Positions 1 through 9,745 of a stretch of DNA of 64,000 bases are shown here, in pieces (the stretch's first letter is position 1; every line of letters begins with the position of its first letter). The notes below the pieces were generated by a model. That model saw only the letters and a list, made by a program, of their open reading frames with translations, was not told the DNA's origin and did not search any database. The position numbers and the translations under genes were made by a program. The stretch comes from Ustilago trichophora (taxonomy: Eukaryota; Basidiomycota; Ustilaginomycetes; Ustilaginales; Ustilaginaceae). The stretch is from assembly GCA_900323505.1 (NCBI GenBank), contig OOIN01000024.1, positions 434,001 through 498,000 of the forward strand, given 5' to 3'.

Positions 1-1360
1 AGGAGCGGAGCTGAAAGGCAGTCGAATGTCGAGCAGAACCCCCCTCTTGCTTTCGGCGACCAGGCGCCGACGAATATACCCCCCCCATTGTTCTTAGCTT
101 CTACCAATCTCACGGTTCGGCGATGTAAGCAAAGCAATATTTCCTACCGAGCTTTCTCTCCCTTGACTCCTCGAGGGCGGCAAGGGTATGTTTGTGGTAA
201 AGACTATGATCCATTGTGCGAGTGAGAAGCAATCAATATGCGTATGTGCGCGCGAGAGAGAGAGGGGAGGAGAGAGAGGAGAAAAACAAGATTCAGGTCC
301 CGGTGTGCATAAGTGCTGCAGGACCGGGAAAAACTCATCATATCATTTTGTACACCGTTTTCCCGCTCTGCCATAACCACTTCTCATCTACAAGACTGAG
401 AGAAGAGATACTCCACCCATCTGACACACACTGTGACACCCGCTCACTCACACAATTCCCTTCCCGCTTCTTTGCCTAGTCTGCCCGAGCGTCCTTCTGA
501 GCTCATTCGTTGGTCGTACATAGCCAACTCACTCGAGTGTTCAGTCGATGCCGGTGCTCGACACCCAGATCCCGATCGATGTCCTATATTGCGAGAGCTA
601 AAACAGTTCGGCGTGGGGGCGGCAGTCAGGCGTCAACGGGATTTGTCGAGGACCCACTCACAGTCTGTACCACCGATTGGCCATATCCCAAACCTTCGAT
701 CTCCCGCACTGAAAGAAAAATAAATAAACTTTGGCAAAGGGCGCAATGGTTGCAGGGAGCCCACACTCAATGCGGTAAGCAATAAGGTGGGGAGAAGAAG
801 AAGTGCAGTGAGAGCTGAGCCAGGGATGGCCGCAGGAACACGAGCACACGTTTGAGGCTGAGATTGAATCTCAACATCAAGATCAGAGACCCAGCTAAAG
901 CCACGTACCATATCCACACGGAGTTTTTTTTTTTTTTTTTTCTTCTTCATCATGTGTCCTCGGGCAATGGAGAGAGTCTTGTTTCGTTGAACTGCCCAAA
1001 AGCTTGGTCTGCTTGACTGTTTTGATCTGAGCGCCTGACAGTGACATCTCAACCTTAGTCAAGGGCCAAGAAGAATCATGAACAGCGGGGAGAATGGGCT
1101 GCCAAAAGTAGCGTGGTCCCGCTTCTTCAGGGTCCAAGTCAGGGTTTTCGTTTCATGTATTTTCTGCTCTTTCAACCGCTTTCGATTCGGCGCTGCAATC
1201 CCGTTTCTGCAATTCGTGGTTTGCGAAGGCTGTCGAAGTCCGGCTTATTGTCTGTGGACAGACGAGTGCCGGCTGTCTTGGACCACACAAACGAAAGAGT
1301 AGCCGACACTCGACCCCTGCCGCTTTGTTTGTGCCGGCTCGACAGCGGCCATTCTGTGAT

Positions 1361-1384
1361 GTGTGTGTGTGTGTGTGTGTGTGT
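1361..1384. repeat. (GT)12 microsatellite
   Basis: Uninterrupted GT dinucleotide run upstream of the peroxidase gene. Confidence 0.9.
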
Positions 1385-1540
1385 ACTGCAGTAGGTGTGC
1401 ACCAATGAGGTTGGCGGTCCCGATCTGCTGACGCTGCTGGACGCCTTAATCCGAAAAAACAAAAAGTATGGATGATTCACCCTACCCCTAGAACCGCCTA
1501 TCTAGCAGCTGTCGACCAAGACCCTGACCGAGGAAGCGAT

Positions 1541-1551
1541 AATATATATAT
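1541..1551 (+). promoter_or_regulatory. TATA-like element upstream of the peroxidase gene
   Basis: An AATATATATAT tract lies about 75 bases upstream of the ATG at 1626. It is followed by a CT-rich stretch (1553-1620) typical of fungal transcription start regions. This is inferred from position and composition only. Confidence 0.45.
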
Positions 1552-1625
1552 TCGCTCCTTCTCATCCCTTTGATCTCCCTCGACCATCCACCATCCACCC
1601 CGTTATCCACTCTTTTGCCTTCAGG

Positions 1626-2873
1626 ATGTCGGCCACAAAGACCAAAGTCAAGGCCAGGAGCCTTCGTGACGATCCCCATGTCATGCACAAGGACGACTCG
1701 TCCATGGTCCGTCTGACCGCCCAGCTCATGCAGCAGAACCGTCCACAGGTCATGGTTAACATTGCACTCGTCTTTATCTTCCTCGTCGACTTTTGGCTTA
1801 CGGGATTCAACCTCTTCCACCGCTTCCTCATCAAGCTCGGCATTATCAATCCTCTGCCCGAGAACTGCGTTCCACCTGCATTCTCGCCCACGAGCCCTCC
1901 GCCGTTTGCACAGTGGCCACTGACGCACGTCTATTGCCGTTTCATCCACCTATACAACTTTTTCACCAACTACAACGAGGACTTGAGACTGCATCACGAT
2001 CTGTACTGCCGAAAGCCCAAGAACGACTGGATCCGCGACTGGGCCTACTGGGAGGGCATCGGCAACAAGGGCGAGTGGGGCACACCCTACGCTGCGACCG
2101 ACATGGATAGCCGCTGCCCTTGCCCAGGGCTCAACATCCTCGCAACGCACGGAATCATCCACCAATCCGGACGCAAGGTCGCCGCCTCCAAGATGGTCGT
2201 GGGCCTCTCGAGAGCCTTCAGCATCGCCCCTACAATGGCTTTGCAACTCTACTCGCCATTGTTCCCCGTCTTTAGCGACCGAGGACAGGTGTTTGACCTC
2301 GAATCCATCGGTATTGCCAACATCATCGAGCACGACGCCAGTCTCTTGCGTCCAGACTTCCACACGGCTGACTGGAAGAGGGATCCACAAGCCATGTGCC
2401 GCCCTCACCAGGAGCTGATCGATCGCTGGTTCCCCGCTCATCTCAAGCACGGCAAGCTGAAGGAAGACATGACGCATCGTGACTTTGCCGAAGCACTCTG
2501 TATCCGCCGCAGGGAGTCGAAGAAGCGCAATCGTCAATACAGCTCCAATGTCGTTCAGTCCCTGATTGGGTCGGGAAGCTGCTGTTTGATGCTCAACGTG
2601 TTTGGTGGAAAGGTGTTGGATATGCGAGAGATGGCGGGAAGCGTCGACCGAGAGCTTCCTGGAGTCAGGACAACGGAAGATGGAGTCCAGTATGGCTACG
2701 AGCGAATCCCAGCAAGGACCATCAAGATCAACAAGGGCGAGGAAGGATGCCCTGTTGTATCAACATCGTACAAGCAAAAGTGGCAACCTGTCACGGGCAA
2801 GAGATACTATGGAATGACCATCGTAGAAGCACTCTGGACCACGTTCAAGATCGAAATGCGGGCGAGGGCTTAG
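1626..2873 (+). CDS. Heme-thiolate peroxidase / unspecific peroxygenase, membrane-anchored
   Basis: A 415-residue member of the chloroperoxidase/unspecific peroxygenase family, which uses a cysteine-ligated heme and hydrogen peroxide to oxidise or halogenate organic substrates. The family signature PCPGLN is at residues 165-170, making Cys166 the predicted axial heme ligand; it is followed by ILATHG. The second signature is EHD at 235-237, followed by AS, as in the short (EHD-type) peroxygenases. A candidate catalytic acid lies in the stretch around residues 289-297. Characterised peroxygenases are mostly secreted with a signal peptide. This one instead has about 40 polar residues and then a strong hydrophobic segment (about 41-64), which suggests a membrane anchor. 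The ATG at 1626 is preceded by a CT-rich leader and a TATA-like element. No intron is needed. The substrate cannot be predicted. Confidence 0.88.
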   Translation: MSATKTKVKARSLRDDPHVMHKDDSSMVRLTAQLMQQNRPQVMVNIALVFIFLVDFWLTGFNLFHRFLIKLGIINPLPENCVPPAFSPTSPPPFAQWPLTHVYCRFIHLYNFFTNYNEDLRLHHDLYCRKPKNDWIRDWAYWEGIGNKGEWGTPYAATDMDSRCPCPGLNILATHGIIHQSGRKVAASKMVVGLSRAFSIAPTMALQLYSPLFPVFSDRGQVFDLESIGIANIIEHDASLLRPDFHTADWKRDPQAMCRPHQELIDRWFPAHLKHGKLKEDMTHRDFAEALCIRRRESKKRNRQYSSNVVQSLIGSGSCCLMLNVFGGKVLDMREMAGSVDRELPGVRTTEDGVQYGYERIPARTIKINKGEEGCPVVSTSYKQKWQPVTGKRYYGMTIVEALWTTFKIEMRARA

Positions 2874-3405
2874 ATTCACTGCTCGAAGAATACTTCCCAG
2901 ATATCATTATCGTTTCCCATGTGTTTGGTACACCTGCATCCTTGTCAATATGCTTTCTCTAATGGCTACAGTACTGCGATCGCATACGATGCTCACTTCC
3001 TTATCAGGTTGTGCAGCTACCGACGTGTGGGAGAATGTAGATGCGATTCTCCACCGCAGCATGAGTGAGTGCAATCTGTGAATCGTCTATAACGTCTATC
3101 TGGTACCATAAGAATGTCTCATCTTGGCGACAAGAGAGGCCCTAGTAGTAGGAGGAGGAGGAGGGGCGAGGTGTTTTTGGTGCATAATTGTTTGAACGCC
3201 GCCGAAAAAGAAAGCTGGAAATTTGGCACAGAAAAAGCACAAAAAGGAATCACGACACTTCTTGCTTGGCCAAAAAAAAAGTTGAGAACTACGCACAATT
3301 CCTCCACTTCGACCACCTCATCCAACACTTTCTTCTTTCGTCTTGCTCGTCTTCTTCCTGGTTGTTCATGTCGGCTTGAAGGGCTATTTCTCAGATCAAG
3401 TGACC
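2874..3405. other. Intergenic region, peroxidase to exonuclease gene
   Basis: Contains the 3' flank of the peroxidase gene and the 5' leader of the exonuclease gene, with CT-rich stretches near 3298-3360. No additional gene is seen. Confidence 0.6.
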
Positions 3406-5430
3406 ATGTTCAAGCCACTCGGCTTGCTGGCAAAGCTGCCATGCCCGGATCACGCCAAGGGCGAGTGCGAAGCCAACAGAGCGCTCTGCCCCTTTTCGCA
3501 CAAACCAGTCTCAACTCCGACACCAGCAACAGCGCCAACGGCACCAGCATCGACCAGTCGGGTTCCTCTCCAAGGCGTCATGCCACTACGGGCAAAGTCA
3601 GCAGATACAGCCTCGTCATCGCCCTCCAATCTGAAACGAGCTACTCCTAGCACATCCTCTTCGACAACCAGTCCCAAGACCAACGGCAGCGCCAGTACTT
3701 CCGGCCCACCACTCAAGAAAGCAAAGAATGCATACAGCGCCTCCAAGCTCTCCGCGCCGCCCTCCGCGCCGCCCTCCGCTCCAACCTCTACCTCAACTGC
3801 AAACTCGGCGAGCAGCAGCAACAGCGAATGGTCGCTCGTCGGGCTCAAAGAACCCAAGATCGGATTCAAAGATCATCCCACCTCTTCCAAGGTTCCTCTC
3901 TCAGCACGGCAAAATGGCCTCAAAGCATTTTTCAACGCCTTTGTCGCATGTTATGAGCCCATCCTTCAAAGCACCGACCCCATCGTCGCAGGCTGTGGTC
4001 AGCAGCTGTGTCGCGATCACGCACTCGCACAGGAACTCGAACACTTTGGCAAAGTCGACAAGAGCTCGTACAAGAACAGCAGCATTACTCTTCTCGTAGG
4101 ACTCAAGAAGCGCGATAAAGAGGCTATCGAAGCAGCTGCAACTGCTGCTGCCAATGAATCACGCACACACCAGGGCGAGCCCAACCTGCGTGACATGATA
4201 ATGAAGGTGTTGGTGGAGAAGTGTACCGAGACGGGGACGACATCGCAGGTGGACGAGAAGAGGAAGGCGGTACAGGCGAGGCAATCGGGAAAGCTCGATC
4301 GAATGAGACTTGAGAAAGCCGAATTCGTTTGTCCAGTTGATCAGCTGGAGAAGTTTGAATACACCGCAGTGATTCCACCAGAGTGGCAAGGCGAGGGAAG
4401 CAGCAAGCCAGATGCAGTCGGCGAGGTAAAGGAGTGCGAGCGCTGCGGCAAGAAGTTCACCGTCGGTGGCGAGATGAACGAGTCAGGCACAGAGAGGATT
4501 CCACAAGACCCGAAAGAGTGTCGCTACCACTGGGGCAAGCGACGCTTTGAGAAGCTTCCCGGTAGCAAGGGGCGAACGCAGATGTGGACGTGCTGCAACA
4601 AGCAGGTCGGTGGCAGTGCCCTGGGTGACGACAGCTGCTGCTTCGGACCGCACGTGTTCAAAGAGACCGACGGACTCGACTTGCATCGCCGAGAAGCTTT
4701 CATCACAACGGAGGAGCTTCTCAATTCGGTTCCAGACAAGCAAAATGCCAGCACTGCGCTCGAGATTGTAGCACTTGACTGCGAGCTTTCCTACACCACC
4801 GCCGGACTCACCCTGACGAGGTTGACGCTGATTGACGAGGAAGGCGAGATGATTCTGGACGAATTGGTACGCACACGAACCGACATTGTCGACTACAACA
4901 CGCGATTCTCAGGCATCACACCGGAAGAGTACGAAGAAAAAGCCGTTTTCACGCTCGAAGAAGTGCGCAAGACAATGGCACGCTTTGTAGGCCAAAACAC
5001 CATCCTCGTCGGTCATGGTCTCGAGAACGATCTGCGCGCCATCAGGCTGGTACACCACAAGGTGGTAGACACGGTGATGCTCTTCCCGCACGCGCGGGGC
5101 TTTCCCTTTCGCACATCTCTGCGAGATCTGACGGCCAAGTTCTTGGGCAAGATCATTCAGAATGGAACCAGTTTGGGCCACTCGTCGTTGGAGGATGCGA
5201 GGATGTCGTTAGAGTTGGTCAGACACAAGATGATTAACGATCCGACTTCGCCCTTTGCAAGCAACGAAAAGGGGGAGAGCGATCAAAAGAAAGAGAAGGC
5301 AACGGGTGTGGCTTTTGCGGATGATGCCAGCAAGTCTGCGGACGCCAAGAGTGCGCCAGCGCCGATTCGTACCAGCTTGTTCGGAGCGTCGATGGCCAAC
5401 GACAGTGCTCGTTCCATCTTTCGAAAGTAA
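3406..5430 (+). CDS. REX3: RNA exonuclease, Rex3/REXO1-like (CCCH finger plus DEDDh exonuclease)
   Basis: Predicted 674-residue 3'-5' RNA exonuclease of the yeast Rex3/human REXO1 type, which trims the 3' ends of stable RNAs in the nucleus. A CCCH zinc finger sits at the extreme N-terminus (Cys13, Cys21, Cys28, His32). A Ser/Pro/Ala-rich linker follows. A cysteine-rich segment around 345-430 (ECERCGKKF and WTCCNKQ) looks like a second metal site. The C-terminal DEDDh exonuclease domain has Asp458/Glu460 in LDCE, Asp542 in GHGLENDL, and His592/Asp597 in HSSLEDAR, so all five catalytic residues are present. The open frame extends 21 codons upstream, but starting at the ATG at 3406 puts the finger at the start, as in relatives. 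The paralogue assignment (Rex3 versus Rex1/REXO1) is by architecture only. Confidence 0.85.
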   Translation: MFKPLGLLAKLPCPDHAKGECEANRALCPFSHKPVSTPTPATAPTAPASTSRVPLQGVMPLRAKSADTASSSPSNLKRATPSTSSSTTSPKTNGSASTSGPPLKKAKNAYSASKLSAPPSAPPSAPTSTSTANSASSSNSEWSLVGLKEPKIGFKDHPTSSKVPLSARQNGLKAFFNAFVACYEPILQSTDPIVAGCGQQLCRDHALAQELEHFGKVDKSSYKNSSITLLVGLKKRDKEAIEAAATAAANESRTHQGEPNLRDMIMKVLVEKCTETGTTSQVDEKRKAVQARQSGKLDRMRLEKAEFVCPVDQLEKFEYTAVIPPEWQGEGSSKPDAVGEVKECERCGKKFTVGGEMNESGTERIPQDPKECRYHWGKRRFEKLPGSKGRTQMWTCCNKQVGGSALGDDSCCFGPHVFKETDGLDLHRREAFITTEELLNSVPDKQNASTALEIVALDCELSYTTAGLTLTRLTLIDEEGEMILDELVRTRTDIVDYNTRFSGITPEEYEEKAVFTLEEVRKTMARFVGQNTILVGHGLENDLRAIRLVHHKVVDTVMLFPHARGFPFRTSLRDLTAKFLGKIIQNGTSLGHSSLEDARMSLELVRHKMINDPTSPFASNEKGESDQKKEKATGVAFADDASKSADAKSAPAPIRTSLFGASMANDSARSIFRK

Positions 5431-6083
5431 TACCATCCTTCCTCTACGACGTCAGACCATCATTTTTGTACTTGTAAGCATCACAAATCACCGAAGGTAT
5501 TTCCTTTAGCAAGGTTGTGGGTGTGACAAGCATGTCATTGAAGTATGGCTCAGTATATTGATCCTATCTGTTCAATCGGGAAGGCGATGAAAGCATGCAA
5601 TCGTGATCCAAAATTAGCTCTCTCCCGCCAAACACACACGACTTCGATTTGGAATATTCAAAAAAAAGAAAAAGGGAAAAAAAGACAAAAAGGTGGCAAA
5701 CAGGAGACAGAGTGGGGATTGAATTCCGTGTTCCGCAGTTGAGCGGTTGTGTGTGAGACTGAGCTGTTTAGTTATGGCTAGACAATCTGATTTCCAAATT
5801 TCGCCAATCGGGCATACAATACTGTACAGTACAGTACTCATCATCAGCATCAAAGTCGTCCTCCTCTTCCGCTTCCGCCACCTTCTTCCTCTCGTCCTAC
5901 GCTCACCATCACAACACCCGCTCATGCTACAGCGAAACTTCTAAGCAGCATCCATACCCATCAAAGATATCGACTCAACCCTCGCTACACTTGCACTCAC
6001 CATTCCCACGACCATCATCTCCAGCCTCCACCTAGTCTGACCTTCGATACGGATACCCGCATTTTCATGCTCGTCATCAAGCA
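5431..6083. other. Intergenic region before the SUMO ligase gene
   Basis: 3' flank of the exonuclease gene and promoter of the SIZ-type gene. It has an A-rich stretch at 5660-5690 and a TACAGTAC palindromic cluster at 5821-5838. No gene is seen. Confidence 0.6.
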
Positions 6084-8531
6084 ATGGCACCTGACACCGC
6101 TGCAGGCGGCTTTGCTGACAGCGCCGTAAGTTCTTTGTTGCATTCTGCTGCTGCAGCGTTGCTTTAATCACCAAGACTGACATATACGCAATCTATCTTG
6201 ACACCATCGAACCCTCCACTTTCCCGCAAACAGTTGCTGATGGAAGCAATACGTGCTCTCACCTTGGCGCAAGCAAAGAGCCTCATCAAGGATCTCAACA
6301 ACGAACCAGAGACTGTCTGTGGACGTCTAGCTCTCTCCGGAAACAAGCCCGAGATCATCAACCGTCTCACAACCGCTCTCACCGAACGAAAGAATCAGGG
6401 CGATATCCGCGGATACCAAAAGTTCCGCAACCTCATCCACAGATACAAGGTTCCTCCCTCCGCAGCGCCAGGCTACAGGAATGGACTTCATGGCGCCACC
6501 GCAAGTGCAGGTACGTATAGTGGCCTTTCCGCCGCTGGTGCGTACGCAACACATCCGCAACGTCTAGGTGGGATTCCAACCAACAAAGCCTCAAGCGTTG
6601 CTTCGTCTTCTTACTCTCCTCTAGGATCTGCAGCTGCAACCTCTTCCCGTCCCGTTGGATCCGCAGGGGCTGCCCGCATCAACTTTCGCCCCTCCCCCTT
6701 TTACGAGATCAAACAATTCGTCTCCGCTATTGTACAGTGTCCCGAAGCGCCTACCCAAGCCGATCGCAAGAATGTCGCCCTGTTTGTCACCATCGATTCA
6801 GAGCAGGTCAAGCAACTCAGCACATCGCAATACCAGCTCCGCCTCTTTTGCACCACCATGGAGGCGCATGCGGCTTCGCTTTCAGGGCGCAATCCCGCCA
6901 CCGTCGAGTTCCCGCTTACCTGCGAAGCGCGCGTCAATGGCCAGACCCTCTCGACGAATTTGCGAGGCAGCAAAAAGAACATTGGTAGGGTGCCGCCACC
7001 CAATCTTAACAAGGATAATGCGCTCTCCTTCATCGTCGGTCGCCCCAACCGCATCGAATTGACCTATACCAACGCACCCAAGCGTCACGTGCTCGTCGCT
7101 GCCATTTGCGAGGTCACCACCGTCGAGACGCTCGTCGAACGTCTGCGGTCCAAGCAGCTAAGGAGCAAAGAGGATGTGCTCTCCAGGATGCGCAAAGAAG
7201 CTGAAGACGACGACATTGAGGCCGGAGCAGCCACCATGAGTCTCAAGTGCCCCCTCAGTTATATGCGCATCGTGACTCCCTGCCGTTCCACCCATTGCTC
7301 GCACGCGCAGTGCTTTGATGCATACAGCTTCTTCTCGGTCAACGAGCAGTCGCCTTCCTGGGCCTGCCCAGTTTGTCACAAAACGATGAAGGTGGAAGAT
7401 CTGCTGATGGACGGCTACGTCGATGACATTCTCAACAAGGTGCCGCAGGACGAGGATTCGGTCATTGTCGAGCCGGATGGATCGTGGAGGACATCGGATG
7501 GCAGGGTCACTTCGAGTGGAACAGGGCAGGCTACACCAGCTGCAGAGGGTACTCCACTCCAGGATCGACTGCTCAATCGCGAGTCGGAGGAGACCAAGCC
7601 AAATTTTGGCAGCAGCGCCAAGCAGAACGGCACAAAAAGGTCGACGCCAGACGAGATTGTCTTGTTGGACAGTCCTTCACCTCCCCCGCAACCTGCCCCT
7701 GGTGTCGCTTCATCTGCACCATCACACTCGGCAGCAGCAGCATCGACCTCATCCGCGGCTGGACAGCAAATGCGCAATGGATCGTCTTCAACAGCGTCCG
7801 TCTCTCACGCTCCAGCTCCAGCCCCACCAGCAGCATCCTCTTTACGACACGAACGCATAGAACTGCTCAGCAGCAGCACAGGCACCAGCGCGCGCAACTC
7901 GCCCGCGGTTGGCGCAGGCGATGTGATCGATCTCACGCTGGACAGCGATGATGAGAGTGAACCTGTTGTTCCTACCCGTCCCGCAGCCAGCAACGGCACA
8001 TACATTCATCCGCATTCCATCAGCAGCAGCAGCAGCAGCAATCACATTTCCAGCAGCACCAGCAACGCCGGCAGCACCAATTCCAGTAGGGGTGCCTTCT
8101 CCAATTATTCTTCGACGACGACAACAGCGACACCGAACCGCACAGGACCTTTCGCAGCGGCCATGGCGCGCGTCGAAGCCACGCCTGAAGACGAACAAAT
8201 TCGTCGCCCTGGCAAACGCCCTCGCACTGATATCCCTACTCCTAGTGATCCTCGCCTGGTCAACGGCAGACGACCTGGAATGACCACGGCGCACGATGAA
8301 AGGCAAATGTCGGCTCCAGTCTCCTCACTGAACGGAGCGAATGGCAGCCGAAGCAATGGTGACACGGACAGCACCCTAGCAGGGGCAGGGACAGGCGGTG
8401 CAAGGACAACGTATCGTGACCCAGCAGCCGGAAGAGGCGCTGATGAGGACGATCAAGGCGACGATTCGTGGATGGACAATGCCTATAGCGATCAGGACCA
8501 GGGTCTCAACGAGGATGACTGGTGGCCTTGA
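6084..8531 (+). CDS. SIZ1: SUMO E3 ligase, Siz/PIAS family (SAP, PINIT, SP-RING)
   Basis: Predicted E3 that transfers SUMO to nuclear proteins. I infer two exons: 6084-6125 (14 codons) and 6234-8531, separated by a 108-base GTAAGT..CAG intron that keeps the frame, giving 779 residues. This is needed because the second exon has no ATG ahead of the SAP helix other than an internal one. A SAP-like motif lies at about 15-55 and a PINIT domain at about 160-310. The SP-RING (about 350-415) has the cysteine/histidine pattern starting KCPLSYMRI and ending WACPVCHKTM. The C-terminal half is Ser/Ala-rich and disordered. It carries two candidate SUMO-interaction motifs, EIVLLDSPSP and VIDLTLDSDD (about residue 577), as in Siz/PIAS proteins. 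Its acidic C-terminus ends in DDWWP. Confidence 0.88.
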
Positions 8532-9745
8532 TAGGAGCAAAAGAGCGTCGCTGAGGTCAAGCAGTTGCAGATCAAATCCAAGTTTTCTTCATCCATCCGC
8601 CTGTTGCATCAATCTCGTGCCAAATCAAGCTTCGTAACAGCAGAGCAAAACCGTCCCCATGTACTTTTAAATGCCATGTGTACTCGCACCCGTAAGATCA
8701 ACCTTAACAAGTAAGACCCACTTCTGTCATGACTGATTGATTGCCGCTCAGAAAAGTTTGAGATGGAAACTTGAAGCGATCTGTAGATAGAAGCGACAAG
8801 ATACGAGCAAAGGCTAGGTGAGACAGGAGTAAGAACGCACATGTCCATTGCAAGGCTCGCTTTTTGTTGAGCAACTGTTAGGGACAGATGAGAGTGTGAG
8901 CAGTGTTGGGAAAGCGAAACGAGAGGACGGGTAGATCGCGGAGAGCTAAACTTCTCTGACTTCGGTTAAGGAGACAGGCTTGCCGAGCCAACAAAAGGCT
9001 TGGGTGTGGATCATCAGAGAGAGAGAGCTCTTTCACTCTCCCGGTGCGAGAGTGGTTGTCGATTTCAGTGGAACGCGTTTCGTCCCGATGCGCGACGCGT
9101 TAATTGAGTACACGCGTTTTAGATCGTGAATGATTGGCACTTGGCCACTGTGAGGGTCATTTACACGACGCGTCGTCGTCTGCTGCATTCGAGGAAAAAA
9201 AAAAAGAGAAAAAAAAAAAAAAAAAAAAAAAACAGCAGCACAGAGAGGAGAGACAAAGTGTGGATGAATGGATGCAGACGCGAAAAGTTTCATTTCTGTG
9301 CGACTGAACACTCGGCAATTTTTTTCCTCCTTTGTGCTCTCTCTCCCTCTCTCTGGGTGTATGATGGGATGCAAAGGCAGGCAACAGGATGCAGCACATT
9401 CCGCATCCGCATCCGCATCCGCATCCACATCACTCTATTGCTGAGACGAGAAAATAGTTGGGTCCAATCAGCCAAGCATCATTTGTGACTTTTGGACGTC
9501 CGCGTTCCGTCTTTTGGTTTGTCCCCTCTTTGCTTCTCTCGCTATCATCACCTCCACCATCTCTTAATATCACACAGACCCTGCATCACCTGTCAATCAT
9601 CATCTAATCCTTCCGCAACGCCATCACTTCCTTCCACCGCCAACCGCCATCACACGTCTACACAATTGGGTTCAGCACTAAGCGCACCGAGCTTTCTCAG
9701 AACATTCACGCTCGCACCACCTTCAGTGTGGCCATCACCGGGCCC
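8532..9745. other. Intergenic region with A-rich and hexamer repeats
   Basis: 3' flank of the SUMO ligase gene and promoter of the Whi5-like gene. It contains a long A-rich run (9195-9232), a (CATCCG) hexamer repeat at 9402-9427 and a CT/CA-rich leader from 9540. Open frames here are encoded by these repeats and are not credible genes. Confidence 0.6.
9195..9232. repeat. A-rich homopolymer tract
   Basis: 38 bases that are almost pure A with a short AGAGA interruption, in the promoter region of the following gene. Confidence 0.85.

Larger units (their letters stand above)
1..1625. other. Left-edge intergenic region with simple repeats
   Basis: No convincing coding region. The stretch holds a GA-rich tract around 245-290, a T17 run near 925-941, a (GT)12 microsatellite at 1361-1384 and, close to the peroxidase gene, a TATA-like element. 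Short open frames on both strands have biased, repeat-derived composition and no recognisable domain. A gene lying mostly outside the window on the left cannot be excluded. Confidence 0.6.

Noticed and set aside
1488..1949. 153-codon minus-strand frame overlapping the peroxidase start
   Set aside because: Overlaps the well-supported peroxidase gene and its leader; no recognisable motif.
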